From: Brachynemurus nebulosus
Taxonomy: Eukaryota; Arthropoda; Insecta; Neuroptera; Myrmeleontidae
Assembly: GCA_035578155.1 (NCBI GenBank)
Contig: JAPWDM010000022.1
Location: 2,357,076 to 2,421,075, forward strand
DNA: 64,000 nt
Reading direction: 5' to 3'
Numbering within the stretch: the first letter of the stretch is position 1; each line of letters begins with the position of its first letter. Both the position numbers and the translations under genes were made by a program. Shown here piece after piece: positions 46,681-58,447 of the stretch. Below the pieces are notes generated by a model that had not been told where the DNA came from, did no database searches, and saw only the letters and a list, made by a program, of their open reading frames with translations.

Positions 46681-49600
46681 TAGAAATTTTTCCGGCAAAA
46701 AATTAAATCAGGATATTCCGTACAAAAATGTAAACTAAAATGTGCTACTAAAATATTTGAGTTTGATCCAAATATTTGTATACCTATAAAAACAGACAAA
46801 CGTAGGAAAAACTTCAATCGGCAAAATATTGATATATAAAAGAAAGTGTAAGAAACCATACAAGTAAATTAAAATCCAAACCAAAATTATAACAGCATAT
46901 CCCTAATAGCTACGTCATATTCCTAACAGTTATAATATAAGAAAAGAAGGATAACAAATATTTTCAGTTCAATGTGTTTAATTTTATTACTTAATGTCTA
47001 ACAAATTATTATCAGTTGATTATAATGGTTTAATTTATGCTCTAATAGTCTCATTGATTTGGTCGGCAATAGAATATTTTCAAAAAAATTAGTTTTTCGT
47101 ACTTTGCGAAAACGTAAACTTTTAATCGTAAATATCGTAGCTCAAAAATAACGAAATTTTTGAAGGCTTAACATGTAAATTTCTATATTTTCGTTATCAT
47201 TTGTATTATAAAATTCTCTACAATTTTTGGCAGCTTTTATTTCCAGTATTTTTTTTTATAATGACAGACTTAATTTACGCGATTTTTTATCTGCATAAAT
47301 TGAATCCCCGTGAAACGGATATTCACGTAAATTGAGGGACTGGTGTCGCGGTCTTTAATTAAAAACGCATTTGTAAAATAGAACAGCTTATTGTAAGTAA
47401 TAGTAAAGTAATTGGAATTTTCCCGGTGCTCATCTCTATCTGTAATATAGTTATGGAATGTGTTACCTTAAACAATTACAATTAAAAAATTATATAAAGC
47501 GAAATTTTCAAAATTTTTGAAAAGTAGGTATTAGTTGCAGATACAACTTTGGGTCACCAACAAAAAGTAATACAATATAAAATATAATAAAATAATAAAG
47601 AAAAAATGTATTATTTGCAGATATAACATTATAATCCTAAACAGAATGCAAATTTTTGTAAAATAACTAAAAAATTTGTGGTTGCAACTGCAATGAAAAT
47701 TGAAACTATGAATTTTTTCCAACAAAATTTTATCACAACATTTAAAACTAACAGTTAAAATGAACCTGACAAAGTTTCAAAGTTCTAAGATAATTTAGAA
47801 AAAAGTTATTAGGTTTTAAATTTCTTCAAAATCTTATTTCTTTAATATCTTAAAATTAGTGATTTTGCAATTGCAACAGTTTTATTCTCAAGGTGCGATA
47901 TTGGTAAAAAAATTTTTTGCCTAATATTGTTAATTGAGATCTACACCTGTAGCACGTATAAGCAAAATTTTAAAGTATAGAAATTATGAGGGTCTGAAAG
48001 ATGGACAGACATTACGAATTTACAAGAGCTCCGAAATTTACATTTTTAAAACCCAGGAAAAAAAATTAATTCTATGTACACATGAGCCTATGAGCTCCAT
48101 TCATACTTTCTTATTGAAGCAATGAAAATTCGTATGTTATATAACAAATGCAAATTTTCTTTGGTTTACTCTCAATAGAACTAAATATTAAAATGTCCTA
48201 ATCTATTGTAGCGTACACTTTCAGAAGATCAAGTCACTAATTTAATTGATAACATGGTAGATAAAATAAACTAAAACCATTTTATCCTACACATATCGAA
48301 ATCGAACTCTTCCATGTCAATATGCATATATGTACACATTTATGTATGACTATACATAGTATGTAATATAGTCATAATTATGCATATCAATAGTTGCCTG
48401 AATTTTACTGATGTGAATCAATCCGTACAATAAGCATACAATTAAGGCAATAAATTTTGTTAAGTTGATTTTTTTTAAATAATTTGAAAAGTTTTAGACG
48501 CTTACAGTTAAGAACCAGGCGACAAAATTGTGAAAATGAGATATTGAGGGTCAAAATTTAACGTGGCTCCTAAATTATTTTCAGCTTCAAAGACTTCAAA
48601 GGTGGTTTATTTGCGTACAGTGATAAGATAGAATTCAATAGAACTGTATATGGTCTTATGTATTTTTACATGTATAAGGGAAAACTTGGTTCCTTTATGT
48701 ATGAAGGCGTCCAAACATAGTATGATCTTTTACTGATGTATGAACTGACGTTGTACAAGGTTAATTGATTAAAACGCTTGCGAGTAGATCATTTACTGTC
48801 ATTTTAGTTTTATTGAAGGAATAAAGTCAATTTTGTTACAAAATATTTAATTTCTTTCATAAAATGTCAAAAACCCACAAATTGTACTTGCAGGAAAATG
48901 AATTTCTTGTTTTCACATTATTGGGGCAACAGCCAAGACACTACTTATCTTCATTATTTTATCACGCTTAGGTTTACCACTGAGTTTTCTATAATTATCT
49001 ATCTAAAAATTGATGAAAAATTAACTTTGCTTGGGAATTATAATTTACCTCAAATATTAGGTACAGTATCCAGACAATTAATACAAGAATCATTTATGAA
49101 TACATTTAATTAGTTATTATCCAAATTTCCTTTCACAGAGCGATTCATTTAAATTTTGCAGTTACAATTTTATTGTATTCAAATCTAATAGAACATAAAT
49201 ATTTTCAATATACAATACTTCTGTTCAAGCAATTTACTCGACGTGATTGTACAATTATGTATATTAATCTAAAATAATTTAGCCACGTCAAATATATTAA
49301 TCTTGATAGTTTAATTATGTAATTAATAATTATGTATTACTACACATAAATAAATAAACAGATCAGTTTATAAGTTCTTATAACAGATGTTTCAATGATA
49401 CAATATAATTACGAGTATCATACGTATCACGTGAGTACAAATTTCATCCTATTGTATGAGAACAATATGTGTACATAAGCCAACACAAAATAGTAGGTTA
49501 ATGCCTATTTTTTTTTTCACTAGGCATTCGATTTACTGCTTTGTTTTGTATTTCTAAAAATAGAATTCCATTTAAAAAACGGAATTATTGTTTTCAAGAA

Positions 49601-50274
49601 CAAAAATACAAAACAGTATTAAATCTGGTTAAAGGAAAACAACACACATAATAGATACAAAATACAAGCGACATTTGACGCTACAAGAAAAAAAAGAAAC
49701 AAAAATAAAGACTATACGTAGAATAAAAATACAAAAATAACATGCGTATTTTTGTACCCGAACGTACAAAAATATATAAACGCACCTATATTTTCCTTCT
49801 AACTTTACAATAAATTTAATATTAAACATTATTTAAGTCTTTCTCTTAGCGTCTGATAACTATGCAGGTGCAATATTAATTAATATTGGGAGTGTCATTT
49901 AAACATTTTTGAGAGCGGTTAATTATTATTGTACAAAATAAACTGAAATGCTACGCTCTAGATACCTAAGTGAAGGGCTCTATAGACTTAATTTTTTTTT
50001 GCTTCAGTAGGCAGCCTGGATTTTGTGCACCCATCAAATACTGATCTTCATAAATATACAACTCAAAAGATTTTAGTTTTTTCGAGTACTTCAAAAATTT
50101 TCTATTGAATAATAAAGGAAAATACCATTTACTTACGACTACCATGAAATTGCTTGTTTATTGTACAAAATTCTATCTAGGTAAGTTGTGTTTTTACATA
50201 CAGCTGTACAAAAAATGGTTCTTTACACGCACATATACGTAAAATACCACAGATTGCTACACTTTTTCTAATTC
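46681..50274. other. AT-rich stretch, little recognisable
   Basis: At 47342, read on the minus strand, CAGTCCCTCAATTTACGTGA looks like one end of a Tigger-type element, but no partner end was found. 47480-47930 is the inverted partner of 43350-43640. Short frames at 47531, 47934, 48898 and 49629 have no motif. Confidence 0.4.
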
Positions 50275-50279
50275 TTAAA

Positions 50280-50400
50280 TTAGCGAATTTCGAAAACTCG
50301 AAATTCAGCTATTACAGCCGCTTTCATGACGCAAGCTGAGGCCGAGACTATAACAGAAAGATGTTTTGAGGTTCCTAGAGTACGAAAATGATATTCACTA
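50280..50400 (-). repeat. SINE-like body fragment
   Basis: Aligns with 17583-17710 over about 120 bp (AAACTCGAAATTCAGCTATT, ACAGCCG, GTTTTGAGGT, ACGAAAATGATATTCA). No tRNA-like head follows, so the copy is truncated. Confidence 0.7.
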
Positions 50401-50701
50401 AAATTTGTCTTTTTTCTGTCTCATTTTTTGCGATGCTACATTTAAAAAAACCGGCTTTATAAGTAGCGTGTCATGATTTTTTTAATCCAATTTAACGATT
50501 CAGTTATATTCTATTTCTCTTAGTTGAGTAAATCTTCATAATCTATCTATTCCATTTTTTTATAGGAAAATTACCAACAAAATTCGTCATATGTGATACG
50601 GTCAGAATTTAGATTATGTTTACACCTTACTAAAATTAATAAGAGTTTGCTACAATCGCATAAAAATTACGTTAAATCATATTCAAACAATAATATTTTT
50701 A

Positions 50702-50906
50702 CAGTGGACTTTCGGAGATTTTCCAATCGCAAATTGTTCATATTTCAGTGTTAGGGATTTAAACATCGTATGTTTACATCACACGAACATTGTATTCACA
50801 AAAATTGTGTGTTTGCAGTATTCGTTTGACGTAAATATGCGACGTTTAAATCCCTATCACTGCAATATTGACAATTTTTGATATTGCAATCTCCGAAAGT
50901 CAACTG
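50702..50906. mobile_element. pogo/Tigger-type MITE, near-complete palindrome
   Basis: The ends are CAGTGGACTTTCGGAGATTT on the left and the complement of CAGTTGACTTTCGGAGATTG on the right, flanked by TA (50700-50701, 50907-50908). The 205-bp element folds almost end to end, with matching GATAGGGATTTAAACGTCG-type blocks. Confidence 0.88.
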
Positions 50907-51821
50907 TACATAATTTTTTATCCAAATGACAATACTGTTATAATTAGTATAAACATAACATTTTACTCGTAAATAAATTTGCACATTCATTTTTTTTTTT
51001 TTTTTTGACAACAAACCAAGTAATTTTAAATTTTGACAAATTCTATCATACATTTTTGAAAACACTAAATATTTTAAGGCGAAAATATATTAAAAAGCTG
51101 AAATTTGTTCAATAAAAACCATACATCTGCTCATTTTACCTCAAAAATGTCGGAAAATAGAATATTTTTCAATAATTAACCCAAAAAAAGCATATAAGAG
51201 GTAACTTTTATATTTTTTTTGAAAATTTCAAAATAAAATAACGTTTGATAGTAGTGTTACAAATTATTTTTTTATTTTGTAGAAGCTGGTAAATATAAAT
51301 CATAATAAATACTCGCCTTGAAAAAATCAAACAAGTATTTAGAACAAAATACTATTTCTTAAAGAAAATTTTAAAGTTATGAACAAATGCCGTCCTGATA
51401 AACTGATATGTTCTATCCATCTTGAGCGCTGGAGCCGATTTTGAGGAGCTGGATTCCCTCCAGACAAAAGCTCATAGCGAATACACACATTTTTAAAATG
51501 TCCTTTTGAATTTCGTAACTCAGTCATTACAAATAAAATCTAAATTAAAAAACTCTATATGACCTGTTTTTTCTCAATTTTCTAACATCAAGTCTCGGGG
51601 TAATTAACTGGGGGGTGATTATGTTGACATTTTGATGTAAAATATAGTAATTATAACCGTCTTCAAAATAACGTTTCGATTTTAACAATAAAAAAAAAAT
51701 TTAAAAAAGTGTTTAAGTTCTGGCAAGATTGCCAAAAACTGACTGAAATGTTTTTAGATGTTGATATATACAAAAACTAATGTGTTAAGTACTTGCTAGA
51801 CTTATAGATTTTATGGATGGC

Positions 51822-52220
51822 TTTAGCGAATTTCCAGAATGGAATTTAGCTAGTACAGTCACTCTCATGATGCGACTTGAGCCCAAGACTATGGCAAAAA
51901 TTTGTTTTGAGGTCCCTACAAACAGAAAATAATATTACCTAAAATTTATTATGTATCATATTTGTATTTAGTCCCACACCGTTGAACAAGTTCCTTAGCC
52001 GGCCAAGTCGGATGCCTGGAACATGGTTTTTTTGGTAATTTTTAGTGACAAAAATTAGTTTTTTGCCAAAATTGTCTCAAGTTAAAAAATTTTTGCGACA
52101 TTTACTTACACCATTAGAAAGAAGAGGAAAAATCACTTAGAAGGGTGAAAAATCACAGAAAAACGGATTTTTTATAAATGGAAATTCGCTATGTTATGTA
52201 GTTGCTGCGACAGTGGTATA
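51822..52220. repeat. Short copy of the 17577-18865 repeat family
   Basis: It opens TTTAGCGAATTTC with the same body words (CTAGTACAGTCACTCTCATG, GTTTTGAGGTCCCTA) and ends with the GGAAATTCGCTATGTTATG word at 52180. The interior is unlike the 18.1-18.8 kb tandem array, which is absent here. Confidence 0.55.
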
Positions 52221-52263
52221 TTATATTAGAATCTGTATAAAAATTTTACCCAGCAACTGAATA

Positions 52264-53213
52264 CAGTGGTGTAACGAAATAAGAACACCATCGGGACCAA
52301 AGAGGAGAAGTGTGGTTATTTCGTTACATCAGTGGCGGCTTCATAAAAAAATTAAAGCTGCTGTGCATTACTTAAGTATTTACAAGACATATTTTCGTAT
52401 ACCTGCAACAAGGTGTATTTAAATATCTAGAGTACGACATTGGTTCGAATAAAAGGGTTAGCCAATTTTGTATAATTTACGTATATAATATATATACGTG
52501 TACATATGTGCATATATCATATCATATTATAGCTTCCAAATTTTTTTGAAAGTATATACATACTAGCATTTACCCGCGGCTTTGCTCGCGTGGCAGTAGC
52601 AGTGATGAGTGGATTAGTAGGTTCTGACGCACACTACGTCGTCAAAAGTATGGGAACATCTTGTCTGGGAGCTTGGGTGCCCATACTTTTGACACGGTAC
52701 TGTACTTAACGTTGTGGTACACTGCCGTGTTAAAAGTGTGGGCACCCCCCTGAGTCAAGTTGTCCCCATATTTCTGACGACGTTTTATGTGTCAGAACCT
52801 ACTAATTCACTCATCACTTCTACTGCCACGCGGGCAAAACTGTGGGTAAATGCTAGTATGTATATTACTTAATGCTAGTATGTAAATTACTTACACATAT
52901 GCACACGTATATCGTATATATTATATACATACATACATCCATAAAGATAATATACCTATAAAAATTTATTTTAATTCATACTTTAGAAAATTTTAAAAAC
53001 AAAGTATGTAAAACGAGAATAATTTATTTTAATAAATCTTTATTGTTTACTTGGTGCATACATATATACATGAGTATTACATCCGCCACAGTATATTAAC
53101 TGGTATGTTACACTAACACATTGAACAGGTAACTCACTATCCATGTGAGGGTATCCCTTCCAAAACACGTTGAGTGTGGTTATTACGTGTGTGCTTATAT
53201 CGTTACAGCACTG
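52264..53213. mobile_element. 950-bp TIR element, TA-flanked, with a nested palindrome
   Basis: The ends CAGTGGTGTAACGAAATAAG and the complement of the right end (CAGTGCTGTAACGATATAAG) are alike and bordered by TA (52262-52263, 53214-53215). A GTGTGGTTATT word occurs near both ends. The ends are in the style of Tc1/mariner or pogo relatives. No transposase frame; the centre is occupied by the 52556-52863 foldback. Confidence 0.75.
52556..52863. mobile_element. 308-bp foldback with CCCGCGGCTTTGC arms
   Basis: ATACATACTAGCATTTACCC...GCGTGGCAGTAG on the left pairs with the right end in reverse. The inner blocks GTTCTGACGCACACTACGTC and AAAAGTATGGG also have partners, leaving almost no loop. The same palindrome, diverged, forms the centre of the 58.4-61.3 kb structure (59437-59665). 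A 22-bp direct repeat (AATGCTAGTATGTATATTAC...) sits at its right edge. Confidence 0.82.
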
Positions 53214-53342
53214 TATTTACATTTGTTTTAAATTTTCAAATTCCACATAATTTTAATATATTGTATTTGTATCAGAGTATTGTATTTTTATGGTTTATTG
53301 TGAATTTCATGTTAGTCGTAGATAAAGTATAGTATGTAACAC

Positions 53343-53440
53343 GGTTATAAGGCATATTACACACTCGCGCAATTACCCACTCGCCGTTGCGCGGCTATTG
53401 CGTAACTTTTTTGCTCGTGTGTAATATGCAACTTATAACC
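53343..53440. mobile_element. 98-bp hairpin MITE
   Basis: GGTTATAAGGCATATTACAC on the left pairs with GTGTAATATGCAACTTATAACC on the right; inner CTCGCGCAATTAC pairs with GCGTAAC...TGCTCG less well. Very small and almost completely folded. Confidence 0.7.
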
Positions 53441-53496
53441 TGAATCACGTAGGTAATATACTATTTTATTTAGGTAGTTACTAACTATATAATTCT

Positions 53497-53682
53497 AACT
53501 TCAAAAATGAAAAATTTCCATACAAATTTTCATCCCCTATTTAGCTCACTCAGGGGACGAATTTTCAAAAATCCTTTCTTAATATTCACGTACCTTACAT
53601 AGAGAACTCCTGTGCAAAATTTCATTCTTCTAAACCCAACGGGTTATGCTGTGCATTGTCTGAATTAGTCAGTCAGTGTTAG
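53497..53682 (+). repeat. Fragment of the 250-bp foldback unit
   Basis: Matches the end of the units at 60.56-61.35 kb: TTTTCATCCCCTATTTAGCTC, GAATTTTCAAAAATCC, TGCAAAATTTCATTCTTCT, the CAACGGGTTATGCTGTGCATT equivalent of GTTTAGGCTGTGCGTT, and a short GTCAGTCAGT run. Confidence 0.7.
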
Positions 53683-53689
53683 AAGTAGA

Positions 53690-56600
53690 TTTATTTTTTG
53701 ACTTGTTTTCGATCCATATAATAAATATGATAATTTTGCGCTTATATCTCTTTTACTTTTTACAATATTTTCATAAAAGAATAGTTCTCCAATGTTAGTT
53801 GATATATTCATTGAAAATAAACAAAATTCAACTTGGATTATTAGATACAAAAATATGTTTTTGAAATTCTAGGATGTTATACTGTCAGATTGTCACCAGT
53901 AGTCAAAATGGAAAGCTGTGGATAAGTGATTGCTAACGGTTAAATTCTCTAAAATAATTTCATGGAATTAGTTTATCTTCTTATTCTACCGCCGCAGTTC
54001 GTTTAGATTTTTTTCATCCGATAGTGTAATATCCCAGCGTAACGTAAAATACGTAAACACATGTGCTTGTCAGATTAATACCTGTTTATTTTGCTCGGAT
54101 TAAAGTTAACGTGATGCGACATAAACTGAAATAAAAAGAAACATTTTCAAGTTTAAAAAGCTAGACGACTTACTTATCTAAAGATTGTTTTTAAGTACCA
54201 CGAGACATAGCGAGAGAGCATGTGTTTTAACTGTTGTACAGATTAAAAATTAAATTTAACATGTAATAATATTGAACGTTAAGGATTTACCAAGTATTCC
54301 TTTAACGGGAAAGGAAATAATCACTAAGGAAACTATTATTATTACATTTGTGCTCCCCACTTTTAGAATTTCGTAGTTTTAATCACGAAATTCTTATGTA
54401 CGTATATGTCATGTCTGTTGAGTAATCTACCCGCACTTGACCACTTTGCATTAGTCAGTATCAGAGTTTATGCAGTTTCGACAGTGACAGTGTCGTTTTT
54501 TTTTTTTTTAATTTTTCACGTAATCCCGAGAATTGTGAAAAACTCTAACTAATGAACTACGAAATCGAACATATACTTTGGAATTTTTAAAATATTTAAT
54601 ACTATCGAGTAGTCTTCTTGGGTTTGTAACAACGGCACTAAAATATGTTTACGCATTATTTTACGAATTCATCAAACCAGAATGAAATGAAAAATATGCA
54701 GCTGTTATTGATGTCGAACGTAGATCGTAATGTTCGGCTTCATATTACTAAACCTGTAAATGTGTCTTTTTGTAGGTATACATATAAGTATTTATGTATA
54801 AAATAGTTACATATCACCGATTATTGTAACTAAAATAGGATTAATCAGTTGATAATGCTGTTAATATACCAGTGCTTTAAGTTCCTAACTGAATTAAATA
54901 CAAATGTCTATCAGTAGCTAAGTAATTTATTCAGTAATGTCAAACCATTTACTATATTATTTTACGAAACAGAATTATATATACAAAATAGAGAATTAGA
55001 ATTAGTTTTCATATAGACCAGTTAGTTTTGTTATCAAATTGTCGACTATTTTCATTTGAAACCACTGAAATTATTTGTCTCCCTTAGATAATATTAATAC
55101 TATTTATATAGTATTCTCTAATATATAGTTCTAGTAAAAAATTATTTTCCCAGCAAATCTTTAATCAAATCAATATTATTTTTCGTACCATTTTTGACAC
55201 TAAAAACATTATTAAATTTTTTACTCACATAGTACCTATATATACCTATGAACCATTCACTATTTTTATTGTCACGAATTTTCCGTATTTTCGTTTTTTT
55301 CGGTTATTCTCATGTGTAAAACATAACTTGTAATTCCCAGAACGGCTGTCAGTCAATGTCAAAAAGCCACTATGCCATTATCTTTAAATATTATATAACT
55401 TTAATATTATTTCTATATGGAAACAAAAAAACAAAATACGGACAAAAAAAAATAAAAAATTCGAAGGAATACGAAAGAGAAACGACAAACAAGTGCAGGC
55501 GAATAATTTTATAAGAAGCACAGCATATAAGTTAATATTTACCAACCAGAGGGCTACTGTACCACCGCTCAGGTAACGGACCAGTTTGATGGGTGGAAAA
55601 ATACTTCGAAACATTTGTCGACCATTTGTCCGTTTGATAGAAAAAGAAAAGGTAAAAATGGAGGAAAATGGCTTCAATATATAAAATATTGAATAATAGT
55701 TTTTGACCACGACGGACGTTGTATGTTTCCAAGTAGGTACAATTTATAATTTAATAAATGTATGTCGGAAATAACGAAATTTATTTTCAATTTGTACAGA
55801 GTGGTAGGAAAATCTGATGAAATCAACATTTTTCATACCATCTACCTAATTTGTAACGTTCAAAAATTATAACCCACTTGATTTTTGGATTTGGGTAAGT
55901 AATTAAACAGGTAAGGTTCTAGCTGAATCGATGCTTAATGCTACATCATTTTTACAACAACATAACACTGCATTATAAGCGAGAATAATTTTGACGAAAA
56001 TACAATTAAAATTCCACACCACATTTTCCTGAACCACTTTTATTTTATTTCCGCCGAAGATTTAAATAAAATAATCAATGTTCACGTACATAGATAGCAA
56101 AACAGAATAGAGAGAGATAGGTATTATGGCAAAACCAGCAAGTAAACTGTAACTGAATTAAGTGGTGAATTAAAGACATTAAAATAAAATGCAGTCACTG
56201 GGTTCAGTCAGTCAGTAAACAACATTCGCTGGTAGCCGCGGCTTACTGGTGATGCGGTATCCTATTATTTTACAATTTTATATTACTGTGCTACTGTGTT
56301 TTTCACTACGCAGCTAGCCTCCACTCCGCCCGTTCACCGCGCTATCATACAGATTTTCCCATTTTCTTTTCGTTCGTTATATTTTCTATTAATTTAATGA
56401 GTTTTAATTTTAACGATATTGTCTCCCCAGAGTAATGAGTTACGGGAAAGAATAAATACCCTCAAACGATGTATATAATCAAGAAAATACTCAAACATAT
56501 TCATGTGTTTTTATTCTAAGGTTGCAATTGTTCGAATATTTTTATTTCTCGCAATCAACGTTCAAACGAAGAAAATATTCGATCGCTAGTGTAAGATATA

Positions 56601-57575
56601 AAAAGTGGTAATAGAAGCAAAATAAATCAAAACTGTTCTACCGTTGTGTTTTTTCTTTTTGTAAAATGATTGTAATACTTTTGTCAAAGTTAACAATAAG
56701 GTATTTTAGGCAATTACAACACTTGTGAGTGCCATTTTTAAACGGTCGCAGTAACCTACCAGAAAAGTAATTTTCGCCCACCTTTTGTATACTCTGAAAA
56801 ATGCGTAATTAATTTTTGATGTTGGTGACCTAATTTTATTCCATAGTTTTGTGGATTCAGTTTTAGGCTATATTCATCTTAAATTTAATTATTTATAGAG
56901 ATATATTCAGATATATTTTCATAACGTGCCAAACGGACCATTTCTCAGTGCAATGTTAAAAATAACGAAGTAGCTTTTAATTCTACTATAAGTAGTTACA
57001 ATACTATTGCCATCTGCAGGCAAGTGCAAGAATTATTATACTGCATTTCTTTTCTGTTATTTTTTTTACTCTTCAACTAGAAATATAAAAATGTAATTAG
57101 TTTTGCATTTATTTTAATTGGTTTTCCAAATAGTTTCCTTTTTCTTTCCTTTGTCTCTCGTAAATTAATTTTTAAATTAAAAAGTTTTTTCTTCATCGTT
57201 TCTTTTTCGAGCCTTTTTCGCGACCAAACGTATTTCTTGCTTAATCTTCAGAAACAATAGTATTAACACAATATCACAACAAATTATTTCTAAGTATGTA
57301 TTTCCTGCATGCATAAATTAAATGGATCTAAGGTACGAAATTTAATGGAACACATTTCATTCATTTTTTGTAAGTTAAAGAACAAAAAATTAACAAAGTA
57401 CTTTTTATCAGGACACAAATAAACCGATTTTGATGAAAATCTCACTTTTGAAACCTTAGGCATTTGTTATAAAAAACCAAATAAATATGTCCTCAAATAC
57501 ATTTTTGAAAGTAATTTCCACTACTATAATAAATCACATTCCAAATAATTACCACAATTGAAAGTTTATAACATC
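53690..57575. other. AT-rich stretch, no gene seen
   Basis: A GC-richer patch at about 56200-56350 (GGTAGCCGCGGCTTACTGG, CTCCACTCCGCCCGTTCACCG) stands out but has no recognised motif. The overlapping minus frames at 55384-55732 have no domain I recognise. Confidence 0.35.
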
Positions 57576-57603
57576 AAAAAAACTCAATATATATATATAG
57601 GGT

Positions 57604-57851
<248 letters not shown>

Positions 57852-58350
57852 GCTGTAACAATTAGATAATATATATTTTAAGTTTAGATTACATGTACGT
57901 TAGAAATATAAAACGTTAAAATAGGATCCCAATCAGACATGGACTCTATCAGAGTTTTTCCAGTTTATATAAAAATATATTCTTTGCCAAAAGAGGGCAT
58001 CTTAATGAGTTCATTTGCGTATATTGTATAATTGTGGCTATGTATATGTGCACAACAATTGACAATTTAAATACCATTTTTAGAAGCGCTATATACTGTT
58101 TTTCCACAGAGTTTCTATACCTTCATGGTTTTTTCTAGCGAATTCGTAATAATTTGTTTTAGTCCTAAGCCTTGATTGCATCCGTACCTCTATAGGTAAT
58201 GAATTTGCAATATATCAACCTATATTTTTTCTATTTGTTCCGGTTTTCTCCATTTCTCCAAAACGGATTCAAAATTACTTTTCCATTGCAGTCATGTATT
58301 CCCAAGCACAATGTATTCCCAGGGTTTCGTAAGAAACTGAGACATAGTCC

Positions 58351-58352
<2 letters not shown>

Positions 58353-58443
<91 letters not shown>
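58353..58443. repeat. (TA)n microsatellite at the foldback edge
   Basis: About 90 bp of TA directly abutting the left end of the 58444-61346 foldback. Confidence 0.97.

Positions 58444-58447
<4 letters not shown>

Noticed and set aside
47270..47342. Complete Tigger-type element ending at CAGTCCCTCAATTTACGTGA (minus)
   Set aside because: Only one end was found; no matching partner or paired TA duplication, so no element is annotated.
56200..56350. Promoter or CpG-rich first exon of a host gene
   Set aside because: The GC-richer patch has no core promoter motif, splice site or frame that I could support.
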